Assembly (NCBI GenBank): GCA_027574665.1
Contig: CM050654.1
Location: 42,775,722 to 42,839,721 of the forward strand
Direction: 5' to 3'
Length of the DNA stretch: 64,000 nucleotides
DNA from: Rhynochetos jubatus
Taxonomy: Eukaryota > Chordata > Aves > Eurypygiformes > Rhynochetidae
Shown here in pieces: positions 43,719 to 54,345 of the stretch. The notes beneath the pieces were generated by a model. That model was not told the origin of the DNA. It made no database searches and worked only from the letters and a program-made list of their open reading frames with translations. Numbering within the stretch: position 1 is the stretch's first letter; every line of letters starts with the position of its first letter. Both the position numbers and the translations under genes were made by a program.

Positions 43719-44348
43719 TGTGCTGGGTTTGACTGGGAGAGAGGTAATTCTCTTCCAAGTGGGTATTACGGGGCTGTTTGGGGTTGTGCTGAGAAGAATG
43801 TTGAGAACACACTGATGTTTTCAGCTGTTGCCAAGCAATGTGTACATTAAGCCAAGGACGTTTTCAGGGTCTCACACTGCCCCTGTGGTCCCAGATTCTT
43901 GTCTACAAGGAGCTGGAGGGGTCACAGCCTGGACAGCTGACCCCAACTGACCAAAGGGCCATTTCATGCCATCGAACGTCATGCTCAGTATATAAGCTGG
44001 GGGAGTTGGCTGGGCGTGGGGGTGAGGGTGTTATTTCGCTCTCTCTTGCTCTCTGGCTCTCACTGCTCAGGGACAGGCTGGGCGTTGGTCTGTGGGTTGT
44101 GTCACTTGGGATTTTGCATTGCTCTTTTCCTTCTCATGACATGTTGTCATTAGTAGTGGTATTTTCATTACATAGTAGTAGTAGTATCATTATTCTATTA
44201 TTTCATTTATTTTCAGTTATCAAACTGTTCCTATCTAAACCCACAAGTTCTCTTTTTCCTCCGATTCCCCTCCCCATCCCACTGGGAAGGGGGAGGTGAG
44301 TGTGGGGCTGTGTGGTGCTTGGTTGCTGCCTGTGGCTAAACCACGACA
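43719..44348 (+). mobile_element. Solo LTR of an avian endogenous retrovirus, intact ends
   Basis: A 630 bp LTR with canonical TG...CA termini (TGTGCTGGG to CCACGACA), flanked by a perfect 5-bp duplication GAGTT at 43714-43718 and 44349-44353. The TATA box TATATAA is at 43989-43995. No internal retroviral sequence adjoins it, so it is a solo LTR left by LTR-LTR recombination. A five-base duplication suits the ERVL-like class better than gammaretrovirus-like elements (four bases), but the family was not checked. A TAG-repeat and ATTTTCATTACATA motif in the second half are shared with the copy at 6488-7091. Confidence 0.95.
43989..43995 (+). promoter_or_regulatory. TATA box of the second solo LTR
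   Basis: TATATAAG in the same context as in the LTR at 6488-7091. Activity is unknown. Confidence 0.7.
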
Positions 44349-44919
44349 GAGTTACACTCTGGGTACTGCAGGTTTTTATCCTTTTGGATAAAACTATAAA
44401 TCAATGTGGAATCTGTTTCACCAAGCCTTTCCTTCAGAGGAGAGCCAGCACCTGAGCATCACCCCAGGGGATGGCTCTGCCCGAGCGGCTGGCCGGTGGG
44501 TGTCTCTGCCATGGGGTCCCGTCGACAGCAGGGCCCAAAGCTTTTCCAGGCAGGAGTAGTAGGGGCAAATCCTTGTTCTGGCCTCCCTCTGGGACCAGGC
44601 AGGGCCCAGCTTTTCCTTCGCTCGCGGTGCGCTTGATGTGAGAAAGCAGCCAGGAGCCTGGTGTCCTCGTCCAAGCTGAAAAGCAATTAAAGGTGAGTAC
44701 GTAAACCGGCTCCGTAATGACGACGTGGGGCTGCGTGCTAGTGTGTCTGCTGCACAAGGAAGAGCTGGCCGAATTCAGACCTCGGTAACAATTCCTGTGC
44801 GGCAACTTATAGCCCCGAACATGCAGAATGGCCAAAGAGGGAAATTCTGAGACCGCGGGGAGGTAAACAGTAACGTGGAGGGAGGAGGGCCTGAGGGATG
44901 AAGTAGCTTTCCTCTACTA
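44349..44919. other. Intergenic DNA, nothing recognised
   Basis: Unique sequence. The first five bases are the right-hand copy of the LTR target-site duplication. Confidence 0.5.
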
Positions 44920-45480
44920 ACGCAGTCATTCCCAAAATAACTTTTGTTTCTCCATACCAAAACTGTATTTAGTTAAGATTTTACAAATGAAAATCTTAAT
45001 AATCACAAAAAAGAGAAATAAAAATATCGGTGACGGTGTTAAATGCTAACACGGCTGTTTAACCTCATGGCACCGCACACGCCGATAAGTCCTGCGGGAT
45101 CCCTCCCCCTTTCTCCCCAGTGGGATAAACACGGTTTGTCACATTGAGAGAATATTCTATAGCGCGGGAATAATCAGAACTTATTGTTGGATCCAATTTT
45201 CTATCCTTTACTTTTCGACGTCAAACAAAAGTCAAGCGCAGTACACAATTTAGTCATGGGTGGAAGGAGAATTAGCCACCTCATGCGGACTCCTTTTGGA
45301 GGTAGAAGTTGAGGGGGACGCGGCTCGCATTAACCCACGTCGTCCGCTGCCCTTACTGACGCGATGAAAGGGGTTTGATTTTCATTATTATGTACTTTGC
45401 ATGTTGCTTGTATTAAATCAATGGGCTACTTACCTCCGTGTTTTTCCTGCAGCTGATCTAAAAGGCTGTTTGAAAGAAAA
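44920..45480. promoter_or_regulatory. Candidate conserved non-coding element (two parts)
   Basis: Two AT-rich, repeat-free parts (44920-45065 and 45130-45480) separated by a short GC-rich gap. Words include TTTAGTTAAGATTTTAC, GGGAATAATCAGAAC, ACACAATTTAGTCATGG, TTTTCATTATTATG, ACTTTGCATGTTGC and TATTAAATCAATGGGC. A perfect 10-bp inverted repeat lies at 44973-44999. No frame of note crosses it. Confidence 0.43.
44973..44999. repeat. Perfect 10-bp inverted repeat, 7-base loop
   Basis: TTAAGATTTT and AAAATCTTAA flank ACAAATG. AT-rich, so a chance origin is possible. Confidence 0.7.
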
Positions 45481-47386
45481 CCGAACTGGCGCAGACAAAG
45501 ACTGATTCTTCATCCGTCTGACATGTCACGCCAACAAATGGGGTTTTGTGCACTCTGTCAGTGTCTTAATCAGAGCGTCACGCCAGCCCGCAGCACCTTC
45601 CCGGCTCCGAGACCTCTTCCAGCACTTAATCCTTCAACTTGTGTACCTTGTTCAGACATTCAGATGGGGGCCGATAACACCAGAGATTTACATGTTCCTG
45701 TCACCGCCTGGATTTGTCACGCGCCGCGTCCCGGTGGCCTCCCGCCCCGGCCCGGGGAGCCGGTGCCTGGGGAAGGGGACGGAGCAGCTTCACTTCGCTC
45801 TGGCTGGGCGTTTTGCTCCAGTGAAGCATCCCGGATTCCCGTGTCGGTGGAGTGGGCTGATGTGCGGGGATGGATGAGGCTCAGATGCTTAATGGGAGAA
45901 GGAGGGACCCGCAGCTCTGTGCTGGGAAGAAAAACAAGCAGCGGGCAACCCTCCATCCCCTCGGGCAGGCGCTGGGCTCAGGGAGGGATGTCTGTGCCGG
46001 TGCCAACCCCCCAGAGCCCAGGGGGTCCGCAGTCCCCCCACCTCTGGGCTCTGCTTCTCTTCCCTGCACCCGGGCAGCACCCGGCGGGCAGCACCCGGCT
46101 GGCAGCACCCCGATGCTACCGCAAACACGGGGAGGGGTGGGAAGCACATGGAATTACTCTGGAGGTGGAGGAAATGTACCTTTGGGAGACACTTCCGACA
46201 CCCCAGGGGTATCCCCTGGGTGACACTCAGGGGCCCATCACGGGGCTGCGCAGCACAGGCTTGGGGCACCCCAGGAGCACCCATGGGTCCATCCGGCAGC
46301 CAGACCCACCCTGCAGCCCTCGAGCTTCAGCGGAGACGAGCCCTGGGCAGAGTTTCTGACAGAGAAAATTCACTTTTTCTTCCTTCCAGAGGAAACATTC
46401 CCGACCACAACCTGACATCCCCTGCCCCGCTTCCCGCGGGGTTGGCGAGGTCTGCGGCAGAGGGGTGTCAGGAAAAAGCTGCGGGGTTTTCGTTAGGAAT
46501 CGCAGTGAGCAGAGCTATGGAAGTGGCTGTTCGTGTGGTTCACTAGTGCCGGCCGAAGAGCCAGCACAGCCAAACACAACGACTGCTGCAGTTCCTGCCT
46601 TCTTCGAGGAAGAAAATCATTTCTGGAAATCTTTGCACACCCTTTGCACACCCCTGCCGTGGCTGGCTGCCTGCTCGTGCTCCCCCTCGGTGTGCTCCTC
46701 TGGCACCGGGGCCCTCTCCCTGAAAAGTGCTTCTTGGCAAAGATGCCGCTGGTGCTGGAGCTACGGACCACCCCTCTCACCCGCCCCAGAGCCCATCCAG
46801 GATACCCACGCCACAGCAAAGCCCCCCCGGGGTGGCTGTCCCCCAGCACCCACAGGCACCCGTGGCCACGGCTCCGCACGCTGCAGCCCCTGGATTCCTT
46901 TGGCTGGGACGGGCACGGGCGGAGGGGCACCGTGCACCCTGGCGCTGGAAATTCGGGACCGCCATGTGTGCGCAGCGGCTGAAGCCTGTCCGGGTGCCCA
47001 CCGTGCCGAGGTACCGACAAAGCCCATCAGAGGGGATGGCACTGCCCTGGCTGCCAATCCAGAGCCCGTCCGCACTTCGCAGGGATGCCCATTACCTGAC
47101 ATCACTCTGCGTGCACGTCTTGTTGAGACAGTAAAAATGAAGTTTAAATTCCTGTTGATACTCATTTGGGCGATCAAATAACCAAACCAGCTACCGCAGT
47201 GCCACCAGCGCACACGGAGCAGCGCCGTGTGCCCACAGCTGCGCGACAGCTGGGCGCCTCCGCCCAACAGGGGTTTAACCCGACGCTTCCAGCTTTTGGA
47301 AGGGCTCGTGTTGCCCTGTTTTCTCTACAGTCCTAAGGCTGGTGAAGGTGCATTTCCATCCGTTCGGGAATTAAACTGTGGGAAAT
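45481..47386. other. GC-rich intergenic DNA, no gene seen
   Basis: About 1.9 kb of unique sequence. A three-unit CGGGCAGCACCCGG-type repeat lies at 46070-46112. Long opposing frames (45523-46359 plus, 46465-47181 plus, 46761-47267 minus) overlap and show no domain. I regard them as chance frames. Confidence 0.45.
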
Positions 47387-47432
47387 GCCCAAGACTGGGA
47401 TGAGGCTGGGAGCAACCTGGTCTAGTGGACGA
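47387..47432 (+). mobile_element. CR1 LINE small remnant
   Basis: About 46 bp matching CR1 3' sequence (GCCCAAGACTGGGATGAGG, then CTGGGAGCAACCTGGTCTAG). Both sides are degraded, with no terminal repeats. Too short for subfamily assignment. Confidence 0.7.
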
Positions 47433-48894
47433 ATGGGACATGCCAGGGACTCACCCCCTGCAGCCAGGGGTTTCCTGACCCCTTGGTTCCGCCTAAGGCT
47501 TCATCCATGGCAAATCCCAGACTGCTTTTACACACAGCAGTGAGGGAAAAGGGAAAAGGAAAAAAGGAAAAGTGAAAATGGGCTAGGGACAAGCTCCAAA
47601 TGTAGCAACCTCAGACTCCGCTAGCGGATGTGGCTGATCCCATGCTGGGGGTCGCTGGCTGCCCAGGGTCCGCCCCACACCGGGTTCTGCTGGCACCAGC
47701 GGGGAAACTGCTTTTGGCCCAATAAACCCAAAAATTGTGACACAAGGGTGGGGTTTGTTTTGGCAAAGCGGAGGTAAAGCCAGTTCTCCCCCTGTCCCTA
47801 AATGCCATTTGGATCAACCTGGAACAGTTTGTTCCACCACAAAGGAAAGGCCGTGCTTGGTGCCAGGGTGGGAATGTGTCCTGCCTGGCCAGCACAGAGG
47901 AATCCTGGCCCCGTGTTCTTACATTTCAGAAGCTGGGCTGTACAATCCACCATATCCCAGTTCCTGGCAGTTCTCGGATTGAGCTAGAGCGTAGGAACAG
48001 TTTCAGCCGCCTTCCCCCAGCTCATCCCGGTCCGGCGACACTCCCACCCAGCCGAGCCCCAGCCGTCCCTTGGGGACGCAGGGAGCCATGGCAGCTGACC
48101 ATGGGGGCTTTGCTCGGGGGCGTGGGGGCTTCTCACCCCCACCTGTATGTGCCTGCTTGCTTCTGGCAGCAATTCCCTTCTGGAAAAATATCACCGGCGT
48201 TCAAGAAGGGAAAACACCCCCCCGAGGTGGCCCAAGGCTCGCGTGCGGTGTCCACGCAGGACGCGCCCCTCCAAGTGCGGATCAGCAGCTCGGGTGGACA
48301 CAAACACCCACTGGGAATGGAAAAATGGAACACAAGGGGAAAAATCCCCACAGCTGAGCGCCCTGGGAATGTTTGGCAGCACTTGCAGTAAGAGTCCGGG
48401 CACTCGGGAGAGAAAACGGTCCCGAGGGATTTCCTTTACTCGGCTGCTATTTCCCTTAGGAGAATCCCACCAAACTGCCCGTCCTGCATCCTGCCAGCCT
48501 TTCAGCATCCCCTGGACCATTGTCTCCCGAAACGTGGACACGCAGCCAGCTCTGCGCCCCGCACAATGCCGAACCCGCGCTGCTCTTTGTCCAACGGTCC
48601 CGTTTGTCTGGCGCCTGACGTTCGCGTTGCCGAGGGCTCACCGGTTCCGATACTGTGCCGCCACATCAGTCATCCCGGCTGGCAGCCAAGAAAACTAACA
48701 GGGAAAGCCAAGAGGGGCGAAAGGCTTCGTAGCCAGTGGGACGAGGAAGAAATTATGCCAATTCAAAGGCTTTGGAGACTGGAATTCTGAGACACAACGA
48801 TTCCATAGAGGATAAGATAGGAAGTAGAAGGTTTCAGCCTTATCCCAGCCCCACTCCCAACTGCCAGAGCGTCGGCAGCACGGAATTTGCGCTG
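47433..48894. other. GC-rich intergenic DNA, no gene seen
   Basis: Unique sequence with a purine-only GGGAAAAGGAAAAAAGG tract near 47550-47580. No gene, RNA or further element is recognised. Confidence 0.45.
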
Positions 48895-49225
48895 GGCACA
48901 ATAAAAAAGTTATAATTCACGGCAGAATAAAGCGCAGCCGTGCAACTGTAATGCCTACGTATAATCGCTCCGACACATATTTTAAAGTGCATTATGCAAT
49001 ACATAAAAAATAATGATTTTGAGACAAATTAAGCCATAACAGCCTCAAATCAGTTTGCCTCCACAGTTAATATGTTGATTAATGTCCTGTTAGGACTGAG
49101 ACACTCATTTTTATCTCATTATTCAACTCGGTGTTTTCCCATAGCTATTGAATAAAAATGTAATTATTGCTCTAAATTATGTTATTATTAACTTTCACAT
49201 GGTGTTTCTTGATAAACAGCAGCAC
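48895..49225. promoter_or_regulatory. Strong candidate conserved non-coding element
   Basis: AT-rich, repeat-free and stop-rich. Words include AGTTATAATTCACGG, GCATTATGCAATACATAAA, AAATAATGATTTTGAG, CAGTTAATATGTTGATTAATG, AATGTAATTATTGC and CTAAATTATGTTATTATTAAC. It has the highest density of TAAT cores in this part of the window. Confidence 0.48.
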
Positions 49226-49549
49226 AAACAGAGGGCTGCTGGTGGTGGGGAGACGGGGACAAAGAACACCGAAATAAACAGAACTGTTTATTGGCACAAC
49301 TTTTCACGTGAGCGGCACAAAACCAGCCGGCTGTGCGAACGACGAGGGGACACGCTGAGCGCTTCAGGTGCCGCGGGAGGGACTGTGCGGGACGTGGTTT
49401 CCCACGGAAGTGCCCCCACAGACGGGTGTGTGTCTGCCGCTCCTGTCCCTTGGTCCAGGCTCACCGAGCAACGTGTTACCCTCCCCGCGCCCCCGTCCTT
49501 CTGCTGCCTGCGCGGGTCATACGTGCTCACCCCTGGTTTTGTTTTCTTT
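49226..49549. other. GC-rich spacer
   Basis: Unique sequence between two AT-rich blocks. No gene is seen. Confidence 0.5.
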
Positions 49550-49850
49550 ATTCACTGAAACCGTGATCGGGCTCTGCACCAGAGAATTGTTGTTCAGAAA
49601 TGACAGTTATCAATATTAGCAATAACATGATGGTCTGTTTTAACATTTATGAGCTTAGAGCTGCCAAAGTGCAACTTGATTGGCCAGGCGAGAGGTAGAA
49701 AGCCTTGAAAACAGAATCCTTTTTAGTGTTTAAACAGGGTATGGGAGGAGAGCTAAGGTGTTTGTAGTTTTTGATTAGTCCTGACATATTTTTTCAGTGG
49801 TTTTTTTTTTGTTTAATCAAACAAAGACAAATGGAAAACAAAAAAGATGT
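49550..49850. promoter_or_regulatory. Candidate conserved non-coding element
   Basis: AT-leaning, repeat-free block with GACAGTTATCAATATTAGC, GCAATAACATGATGG, CAACTTGATTGGCC and TTTTTGATTAGTCC. It ends in a T10 tract (49801-49810). Enhancer-like by composition. Confidence 0.4.
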
Positions 49851-50344
49851 TGGCCCTGGCTCTGCCTGATGTCTCGCTCCAGACAGAACTTGCTAATACT
49901 GAATTGCACCAAGTGCCGTTTGAAGCCCACCTGCAGCAGCACCTTCATCCGGATGCTCACGTGAGGTGCCATAAAAAAGGAAAAACCATGACATTTCCCA
50001 AAGAGAAGCTTGTCTACAGGGACCCAAACTCCTCAAGAACTTCCTGGGTGTCCCAAATGTTCCCAGCACTTCCTTGGATCGGCTTTCCAGGGCGCTGGGA
50101 GAGCAGGGGGTCCCTGCTGCCCCATGTCACCCCAGTCGGGGCTGAACCACAGGGCAGGGACCTGCTGGCTGGGCTGCGGCTGGCGCTCCCCAGCCCCACC
50201 CAACCCTACACCAGCCCCACACCGGCCCTACACCAGCCCCACACCGGCGCAGCCGCGGTGCCAGGAAGAAGCGTCCCTGCAAACTGCTGCCTGCCACGCC
50301 TCCCCGTGACGGAAGGGCCGTGGGTGCGCAGCCGTTGTGGAGGA
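49851..50344. other. GC-rich spacer with a short CCCTACACCAG repeat
   Basis: Unique sequence holding a small 24-bp repeat of the CCCTACACCAGCCCCACACC type at about 50199-50248. No gene is seen. Confidence 0.5.
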
Positions 50345-50740
50345 GGTGTAAGGGATGCTTAGCTTGATTGAGAAAGGTTAATTACATGTGAAATGAGACT
50401 GGGATTCAGCCTATGTTTGCTCTAGATTTTGTGTAATGTTATATCAACATGGGGATTCTCTGTTATTCTATTAACAAAATAAACTCATTTTGTTTGGTTT
50501 CATTTTACTGTTGTTTTAATCCCACTGAACATTTATACTGTTATTTAATTTTACTAAACATGTGTGGATAGTAAAATACCTACAGAATTAAACTACCCAA
50601 GGATATTAAAGTGATCCAGTTCTCATAGAGATTTGATCTGCTAATTAGCCACACCAATTTTATGGATCATTGCAGCGCACTTAAAATGTATTGTTATATG
50701 TTCATAATCTTTTCTTAATGAGCTTTTATTGAGAGCACAG
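50345..50740. promoter_or_regulatory. Strongest candidate conserved non-coding element
   Basis: About 395 bp of uniformly AT-rich, repeat-free, almost CpG-free sequence with stops in all frames. Words include GAAAGGTTAATTACATG, CTATTAACAAAATAAACTC, TTATTTAATTTTACTAAAC, CTGCTAATTAGCC and CTTAATGAGCTTTTATTG. The sharp switch from GC-rich spacer on the left and a G-tract immediately to the right is striking. Long, homogeneous AT-rich islands of this kind are characteristic of deeply conserved developmental enhancers; conservation itself is untested here. Confidence 0.52.
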
Positions 50741-50756
50741 GCCAGCGATGTTCAAC

Positions 50757-50773
50757 GGGGGGGGGGGGGGGGG
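50757..50773. repeat. Homopolymer G17
   Basis: Seventeen consecutive G, 17 bp after the AT-rich block. It could form a quadruplex with neighbours and is prone to assembly length error. Confidence 0.95.
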
Positions 50774-51487
50774 TGTTTCAAACCCTGCGTGCCTCAATCA
50801 CAGCGCAACCCCGCAAGAGCAACCGCCGGTGAAGGGTCATTAAACGCAACCTTGCAGGAGGCACCCCCGGTGATTCGGGTCAGTGGAGAGGGGACAGCGG
50901 CTCCCCCAGCTCTCGGGGTGAAGGGGGCTGCTCAGCAGAGCCAGCGGGGCAGCATCCCTGGAGCTGCACAGGTCCCACCAGCCCCGCTTCGTGCTGTGCT
51001 TATGGGAGGGAGAAAACCGCGTTTATCCCAGCAAAAGAGGAGCACCCAGGAAGAGCCAGCCCTCAGACCCCTTTCCCTGTCGCGGCCTGGCACGGGAGCT
51101 CAGCCCTGCGGCCAGCTGGCAGCAGATGCAGGATACAGCCCCTTCTGGGCTCTGAGCATCCCTCCTGAGGCTGTGGCTGGCACCTTGGGCCGACGGAGGA
51201 ACGTCTCCAAAAGTGGAGTGGATCCGCCTGCAAACACGCTTATGCTTATTCATTACTCCAGCTCTGAAGCTCTCCGTACGCGATGGGATGGCTGGGAATT
51301 GCAGGAGGATGGGGACGCTTTCACCGCTGAGGGCACACCGTGGTTTGGGCCCCTCTTCATGCTCAGCCTTCAGCAGCGGGGCAGAAACCCAGCAGCAGCC
51401 TCTCAGCGGGAAGATCTGAAACCAGATTTAACCTCGGTTGTCAACAAGTGTCGTCTTTGACCTAAACACGCGTGAGTTAGGTTTATG
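50774..51487. other. GC-rich intergenic DNA, no gene seen
   Basis: Unique sequence. The 243-codon plus frame 50729-51460 begins in the AT-rich block, crosses the G-tract and has no domain, so I do not call it. Confidence 0.45.
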
Positions 51488-51605
51488 ATAGAACCATGGA
51501 ATGGTTTGGGTGGGAAGGGACCTCAAAGCCCAACTAGTTCCCAGCCCTGCTCCGTGTCCTTCTGATGCTGCGGGCCCCAGAGCTGGATGGAGTGCTCCCA
51601 GAGGG
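51488..51605 (-). mobile_element. CR1 LINE fragment with internal deletion
   Basis: It starts ATAGAACCATGGAATGG, then TTTGGGTGGGAAGGGACC. After AAAGCCCAACTAGTTCCCAG it jumps to the more upstream CR1 block (GCTCCGTGTCCTTCTGATGC, GGGCCCCAGAGCTGGATGG). The middle of the 3' region has been lost. Confidence 0.88.
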
Positions 51606-53279
51606 TTCCCATTTGCTGGGATGAGTTAGGTTGGTGATTAATCCGTGTTTCATCATCCAAGCAGACGAGGCGGGTTGGTCAGCTTCACCAATCCGTCCAG
51701 GTGGCAGCAGCGGGACCCTACCAGGTGCTTGGTGATGCTTCGGTGCCAGCGCCGACAGAGCTGCGCTCGGCACAACCGGGTGCACACCAAGGCTCCTGCC
51801 CGTCCTGCCCCCGCTGACACGGACCCGCTCCGAGCACGTGGGCCAGGTTTGGGGGGGTATGTGGCCAGGCACTGCCACCCCCAGCCTTTATCCATCTCGG
51901 CATGGCCAGTCCCAGCGGGCGCGGTGGGGAATCATTCCGGACGGGGTGCACAACACATCAGCGTTTGTTCCTCTCGACCTAAAATTATTTCTGCAATGGA
52001 AAGAACGTGAGCGCAGCTCTGAGTCACTCCTCGGCATTTTTGACGGCTGAAAGTGGACATTCATGAGGCACGGCCCCGCTGCCGGGGAGTCCGCTCACAC
52101 GCCACAATGGGAACACTGTGCAGGAAGAATTCACAGCAAATAATCTGGAAAATATTGAAGATAAATGTGAACAGAGTGGGGGGGGCTTTGTTTGTTTGTT
52201 TTTCCCTGGGAGCGGAGCAAGAGCAGCTACTGAGCCGCTGGAAGGGTCCACGGCACCTCTGAGAGGGAGAAATCCCGCACAGGCTCTGCCCAGGAGAGCT
52301 GCCTTCACCCAGGCTGGGGGCGAAGGGGCAAGGTGCCAAGCGGTTGGCTGCCAGTGCTTGGGAAAACCAGATTATTTTATAAATATGCAGGTTTATGCAT
52401 GTGTTTGAGGAGCTCGACCTGTTCTACAGATGCTCCAGCTGCGACGGTGGCGTTCAGTTGCATTTAGCCTCCGTGAGAGCACGGGGCTGGGCAGCGACCC
52501 CGTGGCCATGCCCACACCCTCCTTGGGGTGACGGGGGTGCTTTTCCTGTCCTGCTGTGGCACGGGGCACAGAGGCTGCCGGGAGGGAGCTGGGGCTGCAG
52601 CAGCGTGGGGCTGCTCAGTGAGATGCACAACAGAGGGGATAAAGGGGATGAGGGGTGAGGCGGGTGTCCTGCAAGAACGGCGGTGTCAGGGATCCTGCAG
52701 CTGAGCCTGTGTGAATGTGCGTCCTGGCGGCGTATGCACGCCTTGCCCTCCCAGACAGACCCGGCATGCAGGAGCAGGACTCAGGCACCATCTGCTTCTG
52801 ACTTTGGCCCTGCCCAAGGATACGTGTCCAAAAGGCTGCTGGCTGCCGGGGGGCACCCAGGGCACGTGGGACATAGGGATGACTCCGGCACCTCTACTTG
52901 CATGGCACAGCCGTGGGGCATCTCGCTCCCAGGGGACCCATGGGCTGTTTGGAGTCCAGGTGTTTGTCCATGAGAACTTCCCGTGGCTGGGAGCTCACTC
53001 TCCAGGGGGGCTTAAAGCCCCTTAAAGAGGACACATCTTCTGATTAACCACCGACACTCAGAGCCAGTATAGACCCTCGGTGTCTCCCACCTGCTCGCTC
53101 GCAGGAGACCATGGGGGCACGCTCCACACTCACCCCTTTCCCAGAAAACAGAAAGCATCCCGGCGAGCAGTGTCCCTTCCCGGTGCCCGGTTTGGTGAAG
53201 TTGGGAGACCCTCCAGGCACACCCCTACGAACCGCGGCTGGCCGGCCGGTGTTGCAAGAGGCTGAGCCGGCTGGGCCCT
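51606..53279. other. GC-rich intergenic DNA, no gene seen
   Basis: About 1.7 kb of unique sequence. A GTTTGTTTGTTT tract lies near 52190-52201. No gene, RNA or confident regulatory block is seen. Confidence 0.45.
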
Positions 53280-53570
53280 GACGTCAAAGATAGGGCTTTA
53301 TCAATGTCACCTTTATGTTAGCAAACAGATTAAACGCCTCTAATACCGCCCGTAATGGCATTCTGTACGGTCGAGATCACGTTGGCGATAGGGTATTTGA
53401 TACAGTTGTAAACCTTGAAAGAATAAGGGCTGCCTAAGAGAATAGCTTTTTCTAGCTTAAACGCGTTACGGTCGCGGGTGTAAATCACTTGTCAGTCGAT
53501 GGCAAATGTAACGGTGTTATAATCGGAGGGGGGAAAAAAAAAGGAAGAAATAAAGTGCAGATAATCTTTT
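53280..53570. promoter_or_regulatory. Candidate conserved non-coding element
   Basis: Repeat-free block that unusually keeps many CpGs within balanced sequence (GTACGGTCGAGATCACG, AAACGCGTTACGGTCGCGG). It also has GGCTTTATCAATGTCACC and GTAAATCACTTGTCAG. Retained CpG in non-GC-rich DNA suggests an unmethylated or constrained element (inference). Confidence 0.43.
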
Positions 53571-53639
53571 GCGCCGTTTTCCTGGCAGCGTCAGCCGTGG
53601 GAGACTGACAGCCCTTCGCTTGAGTGGCAGGTGTCCTTT

Positions 53640-54095
53640 GAAGCGCCTGTGAATCACTATCTGTGCAGACTGTTGAAATGCATATTTCCATCCTTATCGT
53701 AAAGGAATGGATGGGCAAGATAGGTGCTGTTAACATTGCAAATAGCTCCAGAATTATTCATTGTCAGCTCCGGGCAAAGAATAGGGGGAAAGTTTTATTA
53801 TTCACCGCGCACAATAGCCGGGCGCTTAATGATTCCCCCCCTAGCCTGGCAGGATTGTCTGCCGACTTCAGGCGCTCGCGGTGGGTGACACAGGTCTGGC
53901 CAAGTGTTAGAGCAAGATCATACGTCCCGGGCCCATTTTAATTTCTAATACATTAATCTTTCCCTCGCAGATGCACAATGAATATTCCGCAGCCCCTTGT
54001 TTGTCAGGAGCTGTCTGCCTTTCATCTATTCAGGTGGTTTCATTGACTCTGAAAGCGCGCTTGAAAGGCCTGATCAGTCAATGACAACCGCGGCA
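53640..54095. promoter_or_regulatory. Strong candidate conserved non-coding element
   Basis: Repeat-free block of about 455 bp with GTTGAAATGCATATTTCC, CAGAATTATTCATTGTCAG, GTTTTATTATTCACCGCGC, TTTAATTTCTAATACATTAATC and ATGCACAATGAATATTCC. An 8-bp inverted repeat CATTGACT/AGTCAATG lies at 54041-54083. It abuts a CpG-dense stretch, giving an enhancer-plus-island arrangement. Confidence 0.48.
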
Positions 54096-54345
54096 CAATA
54101 GCGAGGGACCCCCGCTCCCCCCCTCGCTCCCACCCCCGCCACCCCGGCATCTGATGGACACGGCTGACACCCGCTCCCCCAGGGATGCTCGGCGGCGGGC
54201 GCCTTCCCCGGCGACGTCCCGGGCGTTATCGGCACGCGGGACCGTGGCAGGCGGGCGTATCGCACCTCCCCAGCCGCTGAACCCGACCCCGTGCCGCCAC
54301 GCGCGCCGCGGGTCCCGCGCCGCCTCGGGACGGACGAAGTTGGCT
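54096..54345. promoter_or_regulatory. CpG-island-like stretch between two AT-rich blocks
   Basis: CpG-dense sequence with CGCGCGCCGCGGGTCCCGCG-like runs. Short frames at 54074-54265 (minus) and 54154-54348 (plus) have no domain. It could be an unmethylated island serving a non-coding transcript or enhancer; no exon could be defined. Confidence 0.42.
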
